Shown here: in pieces, positions 1 through 9,639 of the stretch
Numbering within the stretch: position 1 is the stretch's first letter
Layout: the number at the start of each line of letters is the position of its first letter
Assembly (NCBI GenBank): GCA_033064195.1
Contig: JARBJD010000490.1
Coordinates: 1-41,456, forward strand
Source of the DNA: Blattamonas nauphoetae
Lineage: Eukaryota > Preaxostyla > Oxymonadida
DNA: 41,456 bases
Direction: 5' to 3'
Notes under the pieces: model-generated
The model's database searches: none
Told to the model about the DNA's origin: nothing
Seen by the model: only the letters and a program-made list of their open reading frames with translations
Translations under genes and position numbers: made by a program

Positions 1-1411
1 TCCTCCTCTCCTCTGCTTGCCTCCCTCGTCCTCCACTCACCTCTGCTTGCCTCCCTTGTCCTCCTCTCTCTTCTCAGCTTGCCTCCCTCGTCCCTCCTCA
101 CCTCTGCTTGCTTCTGCTTGCCTTCCTCGTCCTCCAATCACCTCTGCTTGCCTCCCTCGTCCTCCACTCTCCTCCAGCTTGCCTCCCTCGTCCTCCTCTC
201 CACCTCTGCTTGCCTCCTGCTTGCCTTCCTCGTCCTCCTCTCCTCTGCTTGCCTCCCTCGTCCTCCTCTTTCCTCTGCTTGCCTCCCTCGTCCTCCACTC
301 ACACTCCTGCTTGCCTCCTCGTCCTCCCTCTCTCACCTCTGCTTGCCTCCCTCGCCTCCTCCTCTCACCTCCTTGCCTCCCTCGTCCTCCACTCTCTCCA
401 GCTTGCCTCCCTCGTCCCACTCCCTCTCTCTGCTTGCCTCTGCTTGCTTCCTCGTCCTCCATCACCTCTGCTTGCCTCCCTCGTCCTCCACTCCCTCAGC
501 TTGCCTCCCTCGTCCTCCTCTCACCTCTGCTTGCCTCTGCTTGCCTTCCTTCTCCACTCACGTCTGCTTGCCTCCCTCGTCCTCCTCACCTCTGCTCGCC
601 TCCCTCGTCCTCCTCACCTCTGCTTGCCTCCCTCGTCCTCCACTCACCTCTGCTTGCCTCTGCCCTCGTCCTCCTCTCACCTCTGCTCGCCTCCCTCGTC
701 CTCCTCTCTTCTCTGCTTGCCTCCCTCGTCCTCCACTCACCTCTGCTTGCCTTCCTCGTCCTCCTCTCACCTCTGCTTGCCTCCCTAGTCCTCCACTCAC
801 CTCTGCTTGCCTCCTTGCCTTCCTCGTCCTCCACTCTCCTCTGCTTGCCTCCCTCGTCCTCCTCTCACCTCTGCTCGCCTCCCTCGTCCTCCTCTCACCT
901 CTGCTTGCCTCCCTCGTCCTCCACTCACCTCTGCTTGCCTCTGCTTGCCTTCCTCGTCCTCCTCTCACCTCTGCTCGCCTCCTCGTCCTCCTCTCTTCTC
1001 TGCTTGCCTCCCTCGTCCTCCACTCACCTCTGCTTGCCTTCCTCGTCCTCCTCTCACCTCTGCTTGCCTCCCTAGTCCTCCACTCACCTCTGCTTGCCTC
1101 TGCTTGCCTTCCTCGTCCTCCACTCTCCTCTGCTTGCCTCCCTCGTCCTCCTCTCACCTCTGCTTGCCTCCCTCGTCCTCCACTCACCTCTGCTTGCCTC
1201 CCTCGTCCTCCACTCACCTCTGCTTGCCTCCCTCGTCCTCCACTCTCCTCAGCTTGCCTCCCTCGTCTTCCACTCACCTCTGCTTTGCCTCCCTCGTCCT
1301 CCTCTCACCTCTGCTTGCCTCCCTCGTCCTCCACTCACCTCTACTTGCCTCGCTCGTCCTCCTCTCACCTCTGCTTGCCTCGCTCGTCCTCCACTCACCT
1401 CCCTCCGATAG
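1..1411. repeat. 30-bp pyrimidine-rich minisatellite
   Basis: A tandem array of a roughly 30-bp unit (core CTCTGCTTGCCTCCCTCGTC) fills the sequence from the left edge to about 1411, with many units of 24-36 bp and point variants. The + strand is almost purely C/T, so the other strand is purine-rich. Because 30 bp is ten codons, long open frames arise on both strands (for example 79-1599 +, 558-1277 -). These encode a decapeptide repeat with no recognisable domain, and I regard them as by-products of the repeat. The array probably continues to the left of the window. Confidence 0.95.
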
Positions 1412-1909
1412 ACCCCTTTTCCTTCTGCGACATCCAAACTCCCTCCTCGGGCCTCCGCCTCCCTCCACTCTTTCTCTCATCAACACTTTCCATCTTAGTT
1501 GTGTCTTCCATGCATTTTGTTGTTTTCAACTCACAATTATCACTTTCTTTCGAAAACCAACCAAAGCAGTATCACTTGTTTGAACGACTGCACCACTAGA
1601 AGTGAATAAAAGTGAATTCATTCATCCAAGCTTCAATGTCATGCGAAGAGGGGGAGAACAGAGGAGAGAGAGAATGAGAGAAGAGGTTATATGGTGGTGA
1701 AGGAGACATTCACCCAGTACACCACATCCAGTGCAGTGAGGAAGATGGTTGAAAGTACAAAGTCCACCAAATGACGATCAACCCATATTGTTTTGAAATC
1801 CACATCCAATTTGTCTACTGGTATGAATAGATCGAAAAAAACACATGCAATCAGTTCATTGAGGTGAGAAAGAGCTATGTGAGATTTAACAGCAAATTTG
1901 AAAAAAAGA
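1412..1909. other. Non-coding flank, partly purine-rich
   Basis: No convincing coding sequence on either strand. It contains a GA-rich stretch around 1645-1690 and one copy of the GATCAACCC motif (1776-1784) that recurs across the window. Confidence 0.5.
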
Positions 1910-1977
1910 ATGCGGAGAGGAGGTTTTGAAGGGGTGATCTCGAACTTTTCTATGATGTCAAAAATAATGACCCAGCT
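1910..1977 (+). CDS. Possible 5' piece of the surface-protein gene
   Basis: If the 883-bp element at 1978-2860 and one AGCT duplicate are ignored, the frame of the downstream surface-protein gene continues leftward without a stop to about 1883, with ATG codons at 1910, 1952, 1955 and 1967. This makes 1910-1977 a candidate for the extreme 5' coding piece. No obvious signal peptide is visible, although a secreted N-terminus would be expected, so the true start may be elsewhere or lost. The only support is the open frame across the rebuilt junction. Confidence 0.25.
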
Positions 1978-2860
1978 AGACTAGTTCTGAATTATATTTT
2001 AATTATTCAGAAATGTATTTTAATATTTCAGAAATGAACAGAATTGTTCAGAAATGTATTTTAATTGTTCAGAAATGAACATGATTGTTCACAAATGAAC
2101 AGTGATTTTTCAGAAATGAACAGAGATTATTCTGAAATGAACAGTGATTATTCAGAATTGAACAGCCTCTCTCTGTGTTCAGATTTGTGATTAATTCTCG
2201 ACTTTAAACTCGACATGAGAATATCGAGGCGATCTAATCATCGTCATCGGTGATGATCATGGGTTTTCGAAGTGGAATTATTGTGCACTATCCTGGACAA
2301 TGTCCTTCAGTGTTGGAGTTCAGTTTTTTGTGCTCTTTTCATAAGAAATGATGAAAACCACGAGTAAGACAGAGTAGATGTTGGTTGATTTTTGTCATGG
2401 TGGAATTCTATATCGCAAAAAACCAGATTTTTGCTCCTCGTCTGTCAAAATACCTGTGAACTGAACCCGATTAAAGAAAACTTTGGAAAAATGAACCGGG
2501 AGAGTATGTTGGTCTCTTCTGAGATGAGAACAACCATCTATCTTGCAGTATTCAAAATCTCTCAGTGCGAGTACCTGACGATATATGACAGTGGTCATTT
2601 AAATTGAGTTCCATTCGTTCTTTCAACCTCTTGTAAAACGTGTCGTCGAAAAAAAATTGGCATGTAAAAGGACTGTTCATTTACGAACAATCACTGTTCA
2701 TTTCAGAAAAATCTCTGTTCATATACGAATAATTCCTGTTCATTTTTGAATAATTAAAATTCATTTATGAACAATCATGTTCATTTCTGAACAATCAAAA
2801 CAGATTTGTGAACAATCATGTTCATTTCTGAAATATTAAAATACAATTCAGAACTAGTCG
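1978..2860. mobile_element. 883-bp non-autonomous element with long inverted arms
   Basis: The ends GACTAGTTCTGAAT (from 1979) and its complement (to 2859) bound two inverted arms of about 190 bp (1978-2170 and 2672-2860). Each arm is built from degenerate repeats of about 24 bp with the core TTCAGAAATGAACA. The 4-bp sequence AGCT flanks both ends (1974-1977 and 2861-2864), consistent with a target-site duplication, although AGCT is itself palindromic. The middle (2171-2671) has no convincing gene. It looks like a MITE or foldback-type DNA transposon. Superfamily is unknown; 4-bp duplications are known for Sola and Ginger, among others. It sits at or just inside the 5' end of the surface-protein gene. 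Confidence 0.75.
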
Positions 2861-2864
2861 AGCT

Positions 2865-3259
2865 GTATCGCTCGGCAGAGACGAACGAGTTTGATGAAGT
2901 TCACAAGCATACGAACTCGGATTTGCTGAAAACGATGCAAATAACACATAAAGTGACGATTCAATCGCCGTTGGAGACTGCCATTCGGACGATCACTCAG
3001 AAGAGCGATGCTGGGATTGTTGTGAATGCTGAAGGGAAGACAGCAACACTTCAGCACATGATCTTTAAGCTGGTCCCAGCGACGACGTTGGAAACCTTCG
3101 TTTCTGTGGAAGCTGGTGAGCTGTCGCTGGGAACAGTGACGTTTGGAACAGACACAGAAACGGCGCTGGGAGCTACTCTGCACAGTCTGCTGCGGATCAA
3201 GGAAGGGAGCACACTGAAGCTTGTGGACACGCAATTCAAAAAGCTGAGTTTCACTCGAG
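2865..3259 (+). CDS. Surface protein with beta-helix-like repeats, piece 1
   Basis: Reading starts at ELYRSAETNEF just right of the 883-bp element and runs through alternating short beta-strand-like segments (VSVEAGELSLGTVTFGT, LKLVDTQFKKLSF). These resemble the right-handed parallel beta-helix ectodomains that I recall as abundant in oxymonads. The first frame loses similarity to the rest near 3250 and ends in an unrelated tail at 3378. A second frame takes over from 3248, so a single-base shift lies between about 3235 and 3262. This could be a true disabling change or a sequencing error. The piece is the 5' part of the gene that ends at 8986. Confidence 0.6.
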
Positions 3260-3753
3260 ACACTCGGAACAGTGCTCTACATCGAAGCAGGGGGAGCTCT
3301 GTCGACAACACAAGGCTCGCCATTCACAGAAATCAAATCGAACGCAACCGGATCACTTGTGTTCCTGGAATCAGATAATTTGGAAAGAGACTCGAAGTTG
3401 GAGCCTCTGAAGCTTTTCTGTGCGCAGTATACACCGAAAACTGACACAGTTGCCTTCACTCGTGCGCAACGGAATCTGTTCTTTGGGAAGATGGACGGGG
3501 TGGCAGGAAGTCTGGTGTATTATTGGTATCCCCACACATCGACAGAAGTGAAGCTGACAGTGAACGACGATGGGGATGATCATGTTGTGTGTGGACTGGT
3601 GGAGTTGCCGTGTTCATCGCTGGACTTTGGATTTGAACATCTGAAGAAAGAAGAGACAACGCTGGTTTTGTCATCAGATGGTTGGGTTGGGAAGACACTG
3701 GAAACAAGCTTCAATAAGGAGACGATTCAAGGGAAAGCAGGCACAGAGAAACT
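3248..3753 (+). CDS. Surface protein with beta-helix-like repeats, piece 2
   Basis: The frame opens after a TGA at 3245-3247 with LETLGTVLYIEAGGAL and continues through the unit motif CGLVELPCSSLDFGFEHL. Cysteine-bounded motifs of this kind (C-G-x-x-x-x-P-C) also occur downstream at about 5550-5580 and 6770-6800, and mark the start of successive ectodomain repeats. Coding is interrupted at 3754 by the 449-bp element. The reading TEKL before it joins SFRIDGSLVAGEGQ after it once the insert and one AACT copy are ignored. It is probably extracellular, anchored by the helix near 8070-8140. Confidence 0.65.
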
Positions 3754-4202
3754 GGGAGAATATTGTTGAAATGTGCCACGCGTCACCAAATTGCACAGAC
3801 GAAGAAATTCTCCAAAATAATCAACTTTTTTCGTCTATCATCTCGCAATACATCATTTCTGAACTTTTTTCATTTTCAAAAAAACATAGAAGTTGTCTCG
3901 ATCAACTCAGAAATTTCACGTTTTTTCCATTTTTCTCTTTAATGGACGATTTATTTCCATAATCTCACATAGAGACCTCTTTTTTTGTTGTTTTCCATCC
4001 TTTCACTGTTTTAGAAGTTGTTTTGCAAAAAAAACTGTGCAAAAAGGTGTTGATCTTAAAAAGGCCATTTCAAGCTCGATCATGCTTGAAATCCAAAAAT
4101 TCACCTGTATCCTTCCTATTGAACACTTGAACGATAAATAGGCCAATTTTCATTTTTTGTGACACACCATACTGTGATGGCACAATTGAAAATTATTCTC
4201 CC
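3754..4202. mobile_element. 449-bp frame-compatible insert, copy 1
   Basis: A 449-bp AT-rich, non-coding segment interrupts the surface-protein gene. Its ends are imperfect inverted repeats of about 25-28 bp (left GGGAGAATATTGTTGAAATG; right end complementary, ending ATTCTCCC). It is flanked by AACT at 3750-3753 and 4203-4206. Element plus one duplicate is 453 bp, a multiple of three. Its interior is clearly homologous to the insert at 6272-6720 (shared stretches CATCATTTCTGAACTTTTTT and CATAGAGACCTCTTTTTTTG). No GT/AG pair sits at the edges. It is either a MITE-like DNA transposon or a transposon-derived intron of non-standard type. Confidence 0.85.
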
Positions 4203-4206
4203 AACT

Positions 4207-6271
4207 GAGCTTCAGGATTGATGGCTCGCTGGTGGCTGGAGAAGGCCAGACGATCACAGTGGACAATCTGAAGATGGAGATAGTGGAAGGAACACGAGAA
4301 AAGGCAGTTCTGATAGCAGCTGGACATCTGATCGTGACAAACACGCCAATTGGAGGAAGCTCGTCAGTTTCGATCTCGTCAGCGCTTGTGTCGGTGAATG
4401 GAGGTCAGTTTGACTTTGCCCACAACACGATCCAGAACATCATCACAACAAATTCGAAGTCATTGTTTGAGGTGTCATCAGGAACACTGTCTCTGAACAC
4501 AGTGACATTGAAATGGACAGGGAAGATTTCATCGCTGTTGACCCAAACAGGCGGATCGACAACACTGACATCCTGCTCGATCGCTCTGGAGTCAACCGAT
4601 TCATCAGCCGACGCAGATGTTCTGAAAGTGGAAGGAGGAAGTGTGGAGATGACAGGACTGGATCTGAACACTCAAAACGTGCTTGTGAAATCGCTTTTGG
4701 CTCAAACAGGAGGATCTGTGCTTCTGTCGGATCTGTCAGTTGACTTCGCGACGCTGACGAAGGAACTGATCTCAGGAAAGGGCTCGCTGACACTGGCAAA
4801 GAGTGCCTTTGTTGCAGGACCATCATCGCACACATCGAACGCCGCAGCTGCATCGACAATCGCATTCACTGTGAAGAACGAGCAAAAGCTGAAGATTGGA
4901 GACGTGACAAACGAAGTAACATTCTCGAACTGTGGAGGGGACAGCAATGGAGGAGCGCTGAGAGTGGAAGTGGATGATGGCGGAGAGTTGGAGCTGACGA
5001 ACACGAAGTTGGTGTCATGTAGAACGAGTCTGGGAGGAGGAGGAGTTCATGTGAGTGTTCTGAGTGGAGGAAGCGCGACGATTGTTGATTCTTTGTTTGA
5101 TGGATGCTCAGCAAGTGGGGAAGGAGGAGGAATGCACGTGAAAGTGGCGGGAACAGGAACTGTGTCGATTTCAGGAACATTCAAGAGCTGTTCGTCAGAT
5201 GATGTTGGAGGAGGGTTGTTTGTTGATGTGTCCTCGCTGGGAGCAGAAGGGTCGTTCGTTCTGAACAATCTGGTGTTTGGGACAGACTCTACAAAGAACA
5301 AAGCTGGCACCGAAAAGACGGGTCACAACGTGTTTATCCGAACAGCAGCGAACAAACGAGGGCTGATCAACGAGACGAGTGTTGTTGGGAGTGGACTTTC
5401 GTTGCCGTCGGGCAGCGTGTTCACCACAGCGGAACTTGAGCTGTGGTCGTTCTCAGAAACGAATGGGTTGAGTGGAGGGATTGCGTATCTGTTCAACATT
5501 TACGAAGGAGGGACACTGATTGAAGACGACGAGAATGGAATCGACCACGCACTCTGTGGACATCCCCATCTGCCATGCCAATCTCTCTCCTCGTCGCTGT
5601 CGAACCTGAAAGGAGAATCCATGGAAGTGCTTCTTACAGGTGATCTGTACCTGGATTTGGCAGCCACATCCACAAAAGACTCGTCGATCTCTCCTCGCAC
5701 AGACGACACTCAGACCATCACCATCACAGAGCAAGTGAGTGTGACGATTGCCTCCAATACGCTGACACTCAACTCGCTGACATTCAAGACAACAGTGGCC
5801 GATTACGCAGCATCGGCGATTGTGATCACAAGTGGAAGTCTGATCGCCGAGAGTTGTGAGTTCGTTGGAATCACTTCTTCTCACAGCGGACCAGCGATCT
5901 TCGGAACAATCCAAAATGGAGAGAAGCTTCACGTGACGAACGGGAAGTTCACTTCGTGTTCCTCAAAGGAAGAAGGAGGAGCGATAAAGATTGAATGTGG
6001 GGATCTTGTGACGGCAGAGTCGCTGATCGTGAAGGCAGAATTCACAGACTGTGAGAGTACAGACGAGGACGGTGTTAGTGCGATCGAGACGAAGGGATGG
6101 TCCGTGCATGTGACTGGACACGAGCTAGCAAAACTGATTGCGAAAGAGAACTGGGCTGGATATCCATCAGAGTGGAACGATACCACAGAACACATTGTTT
6201 GGGGAGAGGACAAGAAGAAGGTTGGAACGCAATTCGAGACGCTTCCTCTTCTGTTCTATCTGATTCCATAT
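4207..6271 (+). CDS. Surface protein with beta-helix-like repeats, piece 3
   Basis: About 690 codons are open without a stop, with strongly repetitive beta-helix-like sequence: alternating hydrophobic/small residues, Asn/Ser/Thr/Gly-rich turns, and recurring blocks such as FSNCGGDSNGGALRVEV, FDGCSASGEGGGMHVKV and FKSCSSDDVGGGLFVDV. These blocks (F-x-x-C-x-S-x-x-x-G-G-G) at about 4920-5230 look like coils of a right-handed parallel beta-helix. A Cys-bounded unit start (CGHPHLPCQSLSSSL) lies at about 5550-5590. There are many N-x-S/T sites, as expected for a cell-surface or secreted protein. No ATG is needed at 4207 because the piece continues from 3753. It ends at LIPY, where the second 449-bp insert begins. 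Confidence 0.8.
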
Positions 6272-6720
6272 GTGTAGTTCTCAATGAAATAATCCTCGCG
6301 TCACAAAATCGTACTGACGCAGTAATTCTCCTAAAAAATTATCTTTCTTCGTTTATCATCCCTAAATACATCATTTCTGAACTTTTTTCAATTTCATAAA
6401 AACATAGAAGTTGTCACGATCAACTCTGAAATCTCACGTTTTTTCAATTTTTCTCTTTAATGGATGTATTTTGTCCATTGTTTCACATAGAGACCTCTTT
6501 TTTTGTTGTTTTCCATCCTTTCCCTGTCTTTGAACTTGTTTTGCAATAAAAAGTGTGCAAAAATGTGCTGATCTTAGAAAGGCCATTTCATGCGCGATCA
6601 GGCTTGAAATCTATAAATTCACCTTTCTTATGTGTACTCAACAACTAAATCTGAATTCAGTAAAATTTGTTTTTTTTCCACGCTCATATATTATTTGCAT
6701 CATTTCATTGAGATTTACAC
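6272..6720. mobile_element. 449-bp frame-compatible insert, copy 2
   Basis: Exactly the same length as the insert at 3754-4202 and homologous to it through most of the interior, but with different terminal sequences. The left end GTGTAGTTCTCAATGAAAT is matched by the complement of the right end (GTGTAAATCTCAATGAAAT read inward). ATAT flanks it at 6268-6271 and 6721-6724. Ignoring the element and one ATAT gives LIPY followed directly by FGIEITTGGKGSD in frame. GT does begin the element, but AG does not end it. A GT-AG reading ending in TTGAG at about 6712 would also keep frame, so splicing cannot be excluded. Confidence 0.85.
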
Positions 6721-6724
6721 ATAT

Positions 6725-8986
6725 TTTGGGATCGAAATCACGACCGGAGGAAAAGGGTCGGATGCAGAAGGATGTGGAACAGAGAATCTGCTCTGCCAGT
6801 CGTTTGCGACAGGACATTCTCATCTTAAGGGAGTTGGAGACCACAAGCTGACTGTCAAAAAGTCGACGATTCTGAACGAGCCAGAACAGTTCGAAGGGAA
6901 CAACGTTGTTGTTGAGAGTGATGGATCGAAGAGCACTCTGACAGTTTTGGAAGAAGGAAGATTGGGTTTCGAGTTCGATGTTGGGACATCATTCGCTGTG
7001 ACGCTAAAGAATTTGGAGTTCTTGATGGAGACAGATTCTGTTGCTTCACTGATCGTTTCGAGGAACGCCAAATTGACAGTGACAGGATCGCAGTTCGAAA
7101 GCACGAGAGTGCTGAAGAGGAAGCTGGTGGAGTTGGTGAGTGGATCGTTTTCGATGGAGGGAGTTCGATTTGTTGGGATGACATTTGAAACAAGCCCATT
7201 CTCGCTCTCTTCGTTCAGCAAAGCGGAATTCCAATCACTGAACGTGACGTCGTGTGATGTTTCCGAGCTGATTCAGACTGAATCGGGGACCAATCTGACG
7301 ATCAATGGAAGCTCGTTCACAGCGGTTGTGAAGGAGGAAGAGGAAGAAGAAGAAGCATCGAACGCGGAGGGTGGATTGTGCTCGTGGAAGAGTGGACTTC
7401 TGAATCTGACAACGACAACGACATCCATCCAAGGAAGCACGTTCAGTGGATGGAAAGACGGAGGAATCAACCAGAACGGAGGATCGCTGACGTTGACAAA
7501 TGTGTCATTCGAAGGAATGGCATCAGGAATGGAAGTGTTCAAGTCGATGAAGCGAAACATTCACTGCGAAGGGTTTGGAACGATTGATGTTGTGAGTGTG
7601 GGAAGTGAAAGCGATGGATCAGAAAGCCAACCGTCAGCCTGGTTCGACGCAACAAACTGCACAGTGACGTCGACGAACCAGATTGAGAAATCATCGCTTT
7701 TCATTCCAACACTGTCGTCGGAGACGAAGAACGCGACGTACGACCGAAAGAACAACACAGGAAACATTGTGCTTGAGGGAACGAAGCTGATCCCGTGTGG
7801 TCTGCGCTTGGAAGTGTTTGAGTGGGAGAATGGCACGAAGGATGGAGACCTTGAATCGACACAGCTGGACTTGTCGACGCTGGACACGCACGAATGGACA
7901 GAAGAGCTGATCAACCTGACGCTGAACTACACTGAGAAACTGAAGAGACTGGACGCGAAGTATGAGTGGCACGGTCGTCTGGCGTATGGAGTGTCAGGAA
8001 AGACGAGCTCGTGGATCAAGATCAAAGACAGTACGGCGGAAATCCGAAAGTCGCAGACGATAGAAGCGATGAAATGGTGGCTTCCGCTTCTGATTGGAAT
8101 TCTTGTGCTAGTGGCAGCGCTCGTGATTATAATAATTGTGTTGTATCTGAGACACAAAAAGAAGAAGCAGGAAAAAGAAAAGAACGAAGCCAAGATGCCG
8201 ATGCTTTCCGCAGCAGAGATGCCAGAAGAAATGTTCCAACAATCAGACGAGACAGATAAAATGGCTCAAGCACTCCCAGAAGTGGGAGAATCCGAGGCAA
8301 AACCGCCAGTGATTCCAGCGGCTCCCCTCCCAACCAAAGAAGAGCCCGACGCAGAAGAGAAGGAAGAAGAAGTGGACGATCTGGAAGAAATAGAAGAAGC
8401 GATGGCGTGTGATGGAACAGGTCAAATGAAGCCAGTTGACAAGACGAAGACGCTGTTCAAGAAACTTCATGGTCCGAAGAAGGACGACTCGACAGACATC
8501 AACGACCTTCAGAACCAGCTGCTGAAGGGACTGACGTACGCAGCAGGAACTGGGGCTCACACGAAGATGCTGACAACACTGTCGCCTCACTCCGTGCTTC
8601 TGGACAAAGGCGACAAGGTGTTCCTGCAGATTCCGAAAGAGGGCGATGCGGCAGGATCGAAAGCACCAAAGAAGAAGAAGGGAGAAGATGGACACGAAGC
8701 TCAGCGATGGGAAGCACCCGAAATCACAGACGGGACACCTGGAGCAGATCCAGAGAAGGCAGCAGTGTTCAGTTTGGGTCTGATTCTGCTGGAGTTCCAG
8801 ACAGGCCAAGTTCCGTTTGGACATCTGGACGCGACAGTTGCAACACGACAGCTGGGAGCAGGAATCCTCCCCGACATGGATGGAGTGAGCGACGACATGG
8901 TTGAGATCATCCATCGATGTGTGGTGTCAGACCCTGACGAGAGACCGACACTAGCGGAGGTGGAGGAAGTTGTGAATTCACAGTAG
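6725..8986 (+). CDS. Surface protein: C-terminal ectodomain, membrane helix, kinase-like tail
   Basis: About 750 codons in one frame. A Cys-rich unit start (SDAEGCGTENLLC) is followed by beta-helix-like sequence to about 7700 and a charged stalk (about 7800-8060). A single transmembrane helix of about 22 residues (core LLIGILVLVAALVIIIIVLYL, about 8085-8147) is stopped by basic RHKKKK. The cytoplasmic part is acidic, then resembles a protein kinase C-lobe: SPHSVLLD in place of the catalytic loop, RWEAPEI as the APE segment (about 8705-8725), VFSLGLILLEFQTGQVPFG (helix F) and DPDERPT (helix I). The HRD and DFG residues needed for catalysis are absent and no glycine-rich loop is seen, so I infer a pseudokinase or truncated kinase with a binding role. 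The stop is at 8984-8986. Confidence 0.85.
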   Translation, partial: FGIEITTGGKGSDAEGCGTENLLCQSFATGHSHLKGVGDHKLTVKKSTILNEPEQFEGNNVVVESDGSKSTLTVLEEGRLGFEFDVGTSFAVTLKNLEFLMETDSVASLIVSRNAKLTVTGSQFESTRVLKRKLVELVSGSFSMEGVRFVGMTFETSPFSLSSFSKAEFQSLNVTSCDVSELIQTESGTNLTINGSSFTAVVKEEEEEEEASNAEGGLCSWKSGLLNLTTTTTSIQGSTFSGWKDGGINQNGGSLTLTNVSFEGMASGMEVFKSMKRNIHCEGFGTIDVVSVGSESDGSESQPSAWFDATNCTVTSTNQIEKSSLFIPTLSSETKNATYDRKNNTGNIVLEGTKLIPCGLRLEVFEWENGTKDGDLESTQLDLSTLDTHEWTEELINLTLNYTEKLKRLDAKYEWHGRLAYGVSGKTSSWIKIKDSTAEIRKSQTIEAMKWWLPLLIGILVLVAALVIIIIVLYLRHKKKKQEKEKNEAKMPMLSAAEMPEEMFQQSDETDKMAQALPEVGESEAKPPVIPAAPLPTKEEPDAEEKEEEVDDLEEIEEAMACDGTGQMKPVDKTKTLFKKLHGPKKDDSTDINDLQNQLLKGLTYAAGTGAHTKMLTTLSPHSVLLDKGDKVFLQIPKEGDAAGSKAPKKKKGEDGHEAQRWEAPEITDGTPGADPEKAAVFSLGLILLEFQTGQVPFGHLDATVATRQLGAGILPDMDGVSDDMVEIIHRCVVSDPDERPTLAEVEEVVNSQ

Positions 8987-9073
8987 CTTCTATGTGAATG
9001 TGTAGTTTTTCTAGTTTATTTCTGATTCTCACAAACCACCCATCCATCGTTGGATGGAAACTCTTTAGTTTTC

Positions 9074-9079
9074 AATAAA
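9074..9079 (+). terminator. AATAAA polyadenylation signal
   Basis: AATAAA lies about 90 bp after the stop of the surface-protein gene, in AT-rich sequence. It is plausible as its polyadenylation signal. Confidence 0.4.
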
Positions 9080-9448
9080 CAGTAGATATTTACTTCATGA
9101 TCGGATCTTTTATATCCGCCTCTCTCTCTAGTCGTCTTAATTGTCTTAGTCGTTATCAAAACTTTTTCTTTTTAGTTTTTCGGCTTTCTTCTATCATGAG
9201 GGCTCGTTTATGTTATTTTTCGCATCAGACCCTCTCAAGATCATTTTCAGGGAGCTAAACACTAATACATTCTCATCTATCTCCCAACTCTTTTGGTATA
9301 AGGGAACTTTGTGTATTTAGGTACGATGAACTTTCTCCATTTTGGTCCGATCGAGGCCATTATTTGTTTTGACACTTCACAAAGATCCTTTTTTTCAATG
9401 TTACTTTTGATAATTGGGAGATTTTTGTATGGGTTGATCGACGTCTTT
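9080..9448. other. Non-coding sequence between host gene and hAT element
   Basis: AT-rich, no reading frame supported. It holds a GGGTTGATC motif at 9431-9439, just left of the hAT target duplication ACGTCTTT (9441-9448). Confidence 0.5.
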
Positions 9449-9639
9449 TAGGCTTGGCTGACCGGCCAAAAGTCCCGGTCAGTGTCAGTCACGAATTCTT
9501 CTAAGGGTCTGATCTCAGCAGAATCTTAAATTGCATGCTATGAACAGGAAATCTATAGAATAGCTGAATTCAAAGGTATTTTAACTTTTCCGCAACAACT
9601 GCCTTGTTCATAATTTCTCTGTATTCTTCTCCTCCTCAT

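Noticed and set aside
79-1599. 506-codon open frame over the minisatellite, and its minus-strand counterpart at 558-1277
   Set aside because: The period is divisible by three, so long frames are automatic. The product is a plain decapeptide repeat with no domain and several frames are equally open.
2392-2607. Small + and - frames inside the 883-bp element
   Set aside because: Short, mutually overlapping on both strands and without recognisable motifs.
5453-5932. Minus-strand frames opposite the surface-protein gene
   Set aside because: They mirror the strong codon pattern of the real + strand gene and show no domain.
6272-6720. Ordinary GT-AG spliceosomal intron at the second 449-bp insert
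   Set aside because: A GT start and an in-frame AG near 6714 can be found, but copy 1 has no matching pair at its edges, and the inverted ends with 4-bp duplications fit both copies better. Kept only as an alternative.
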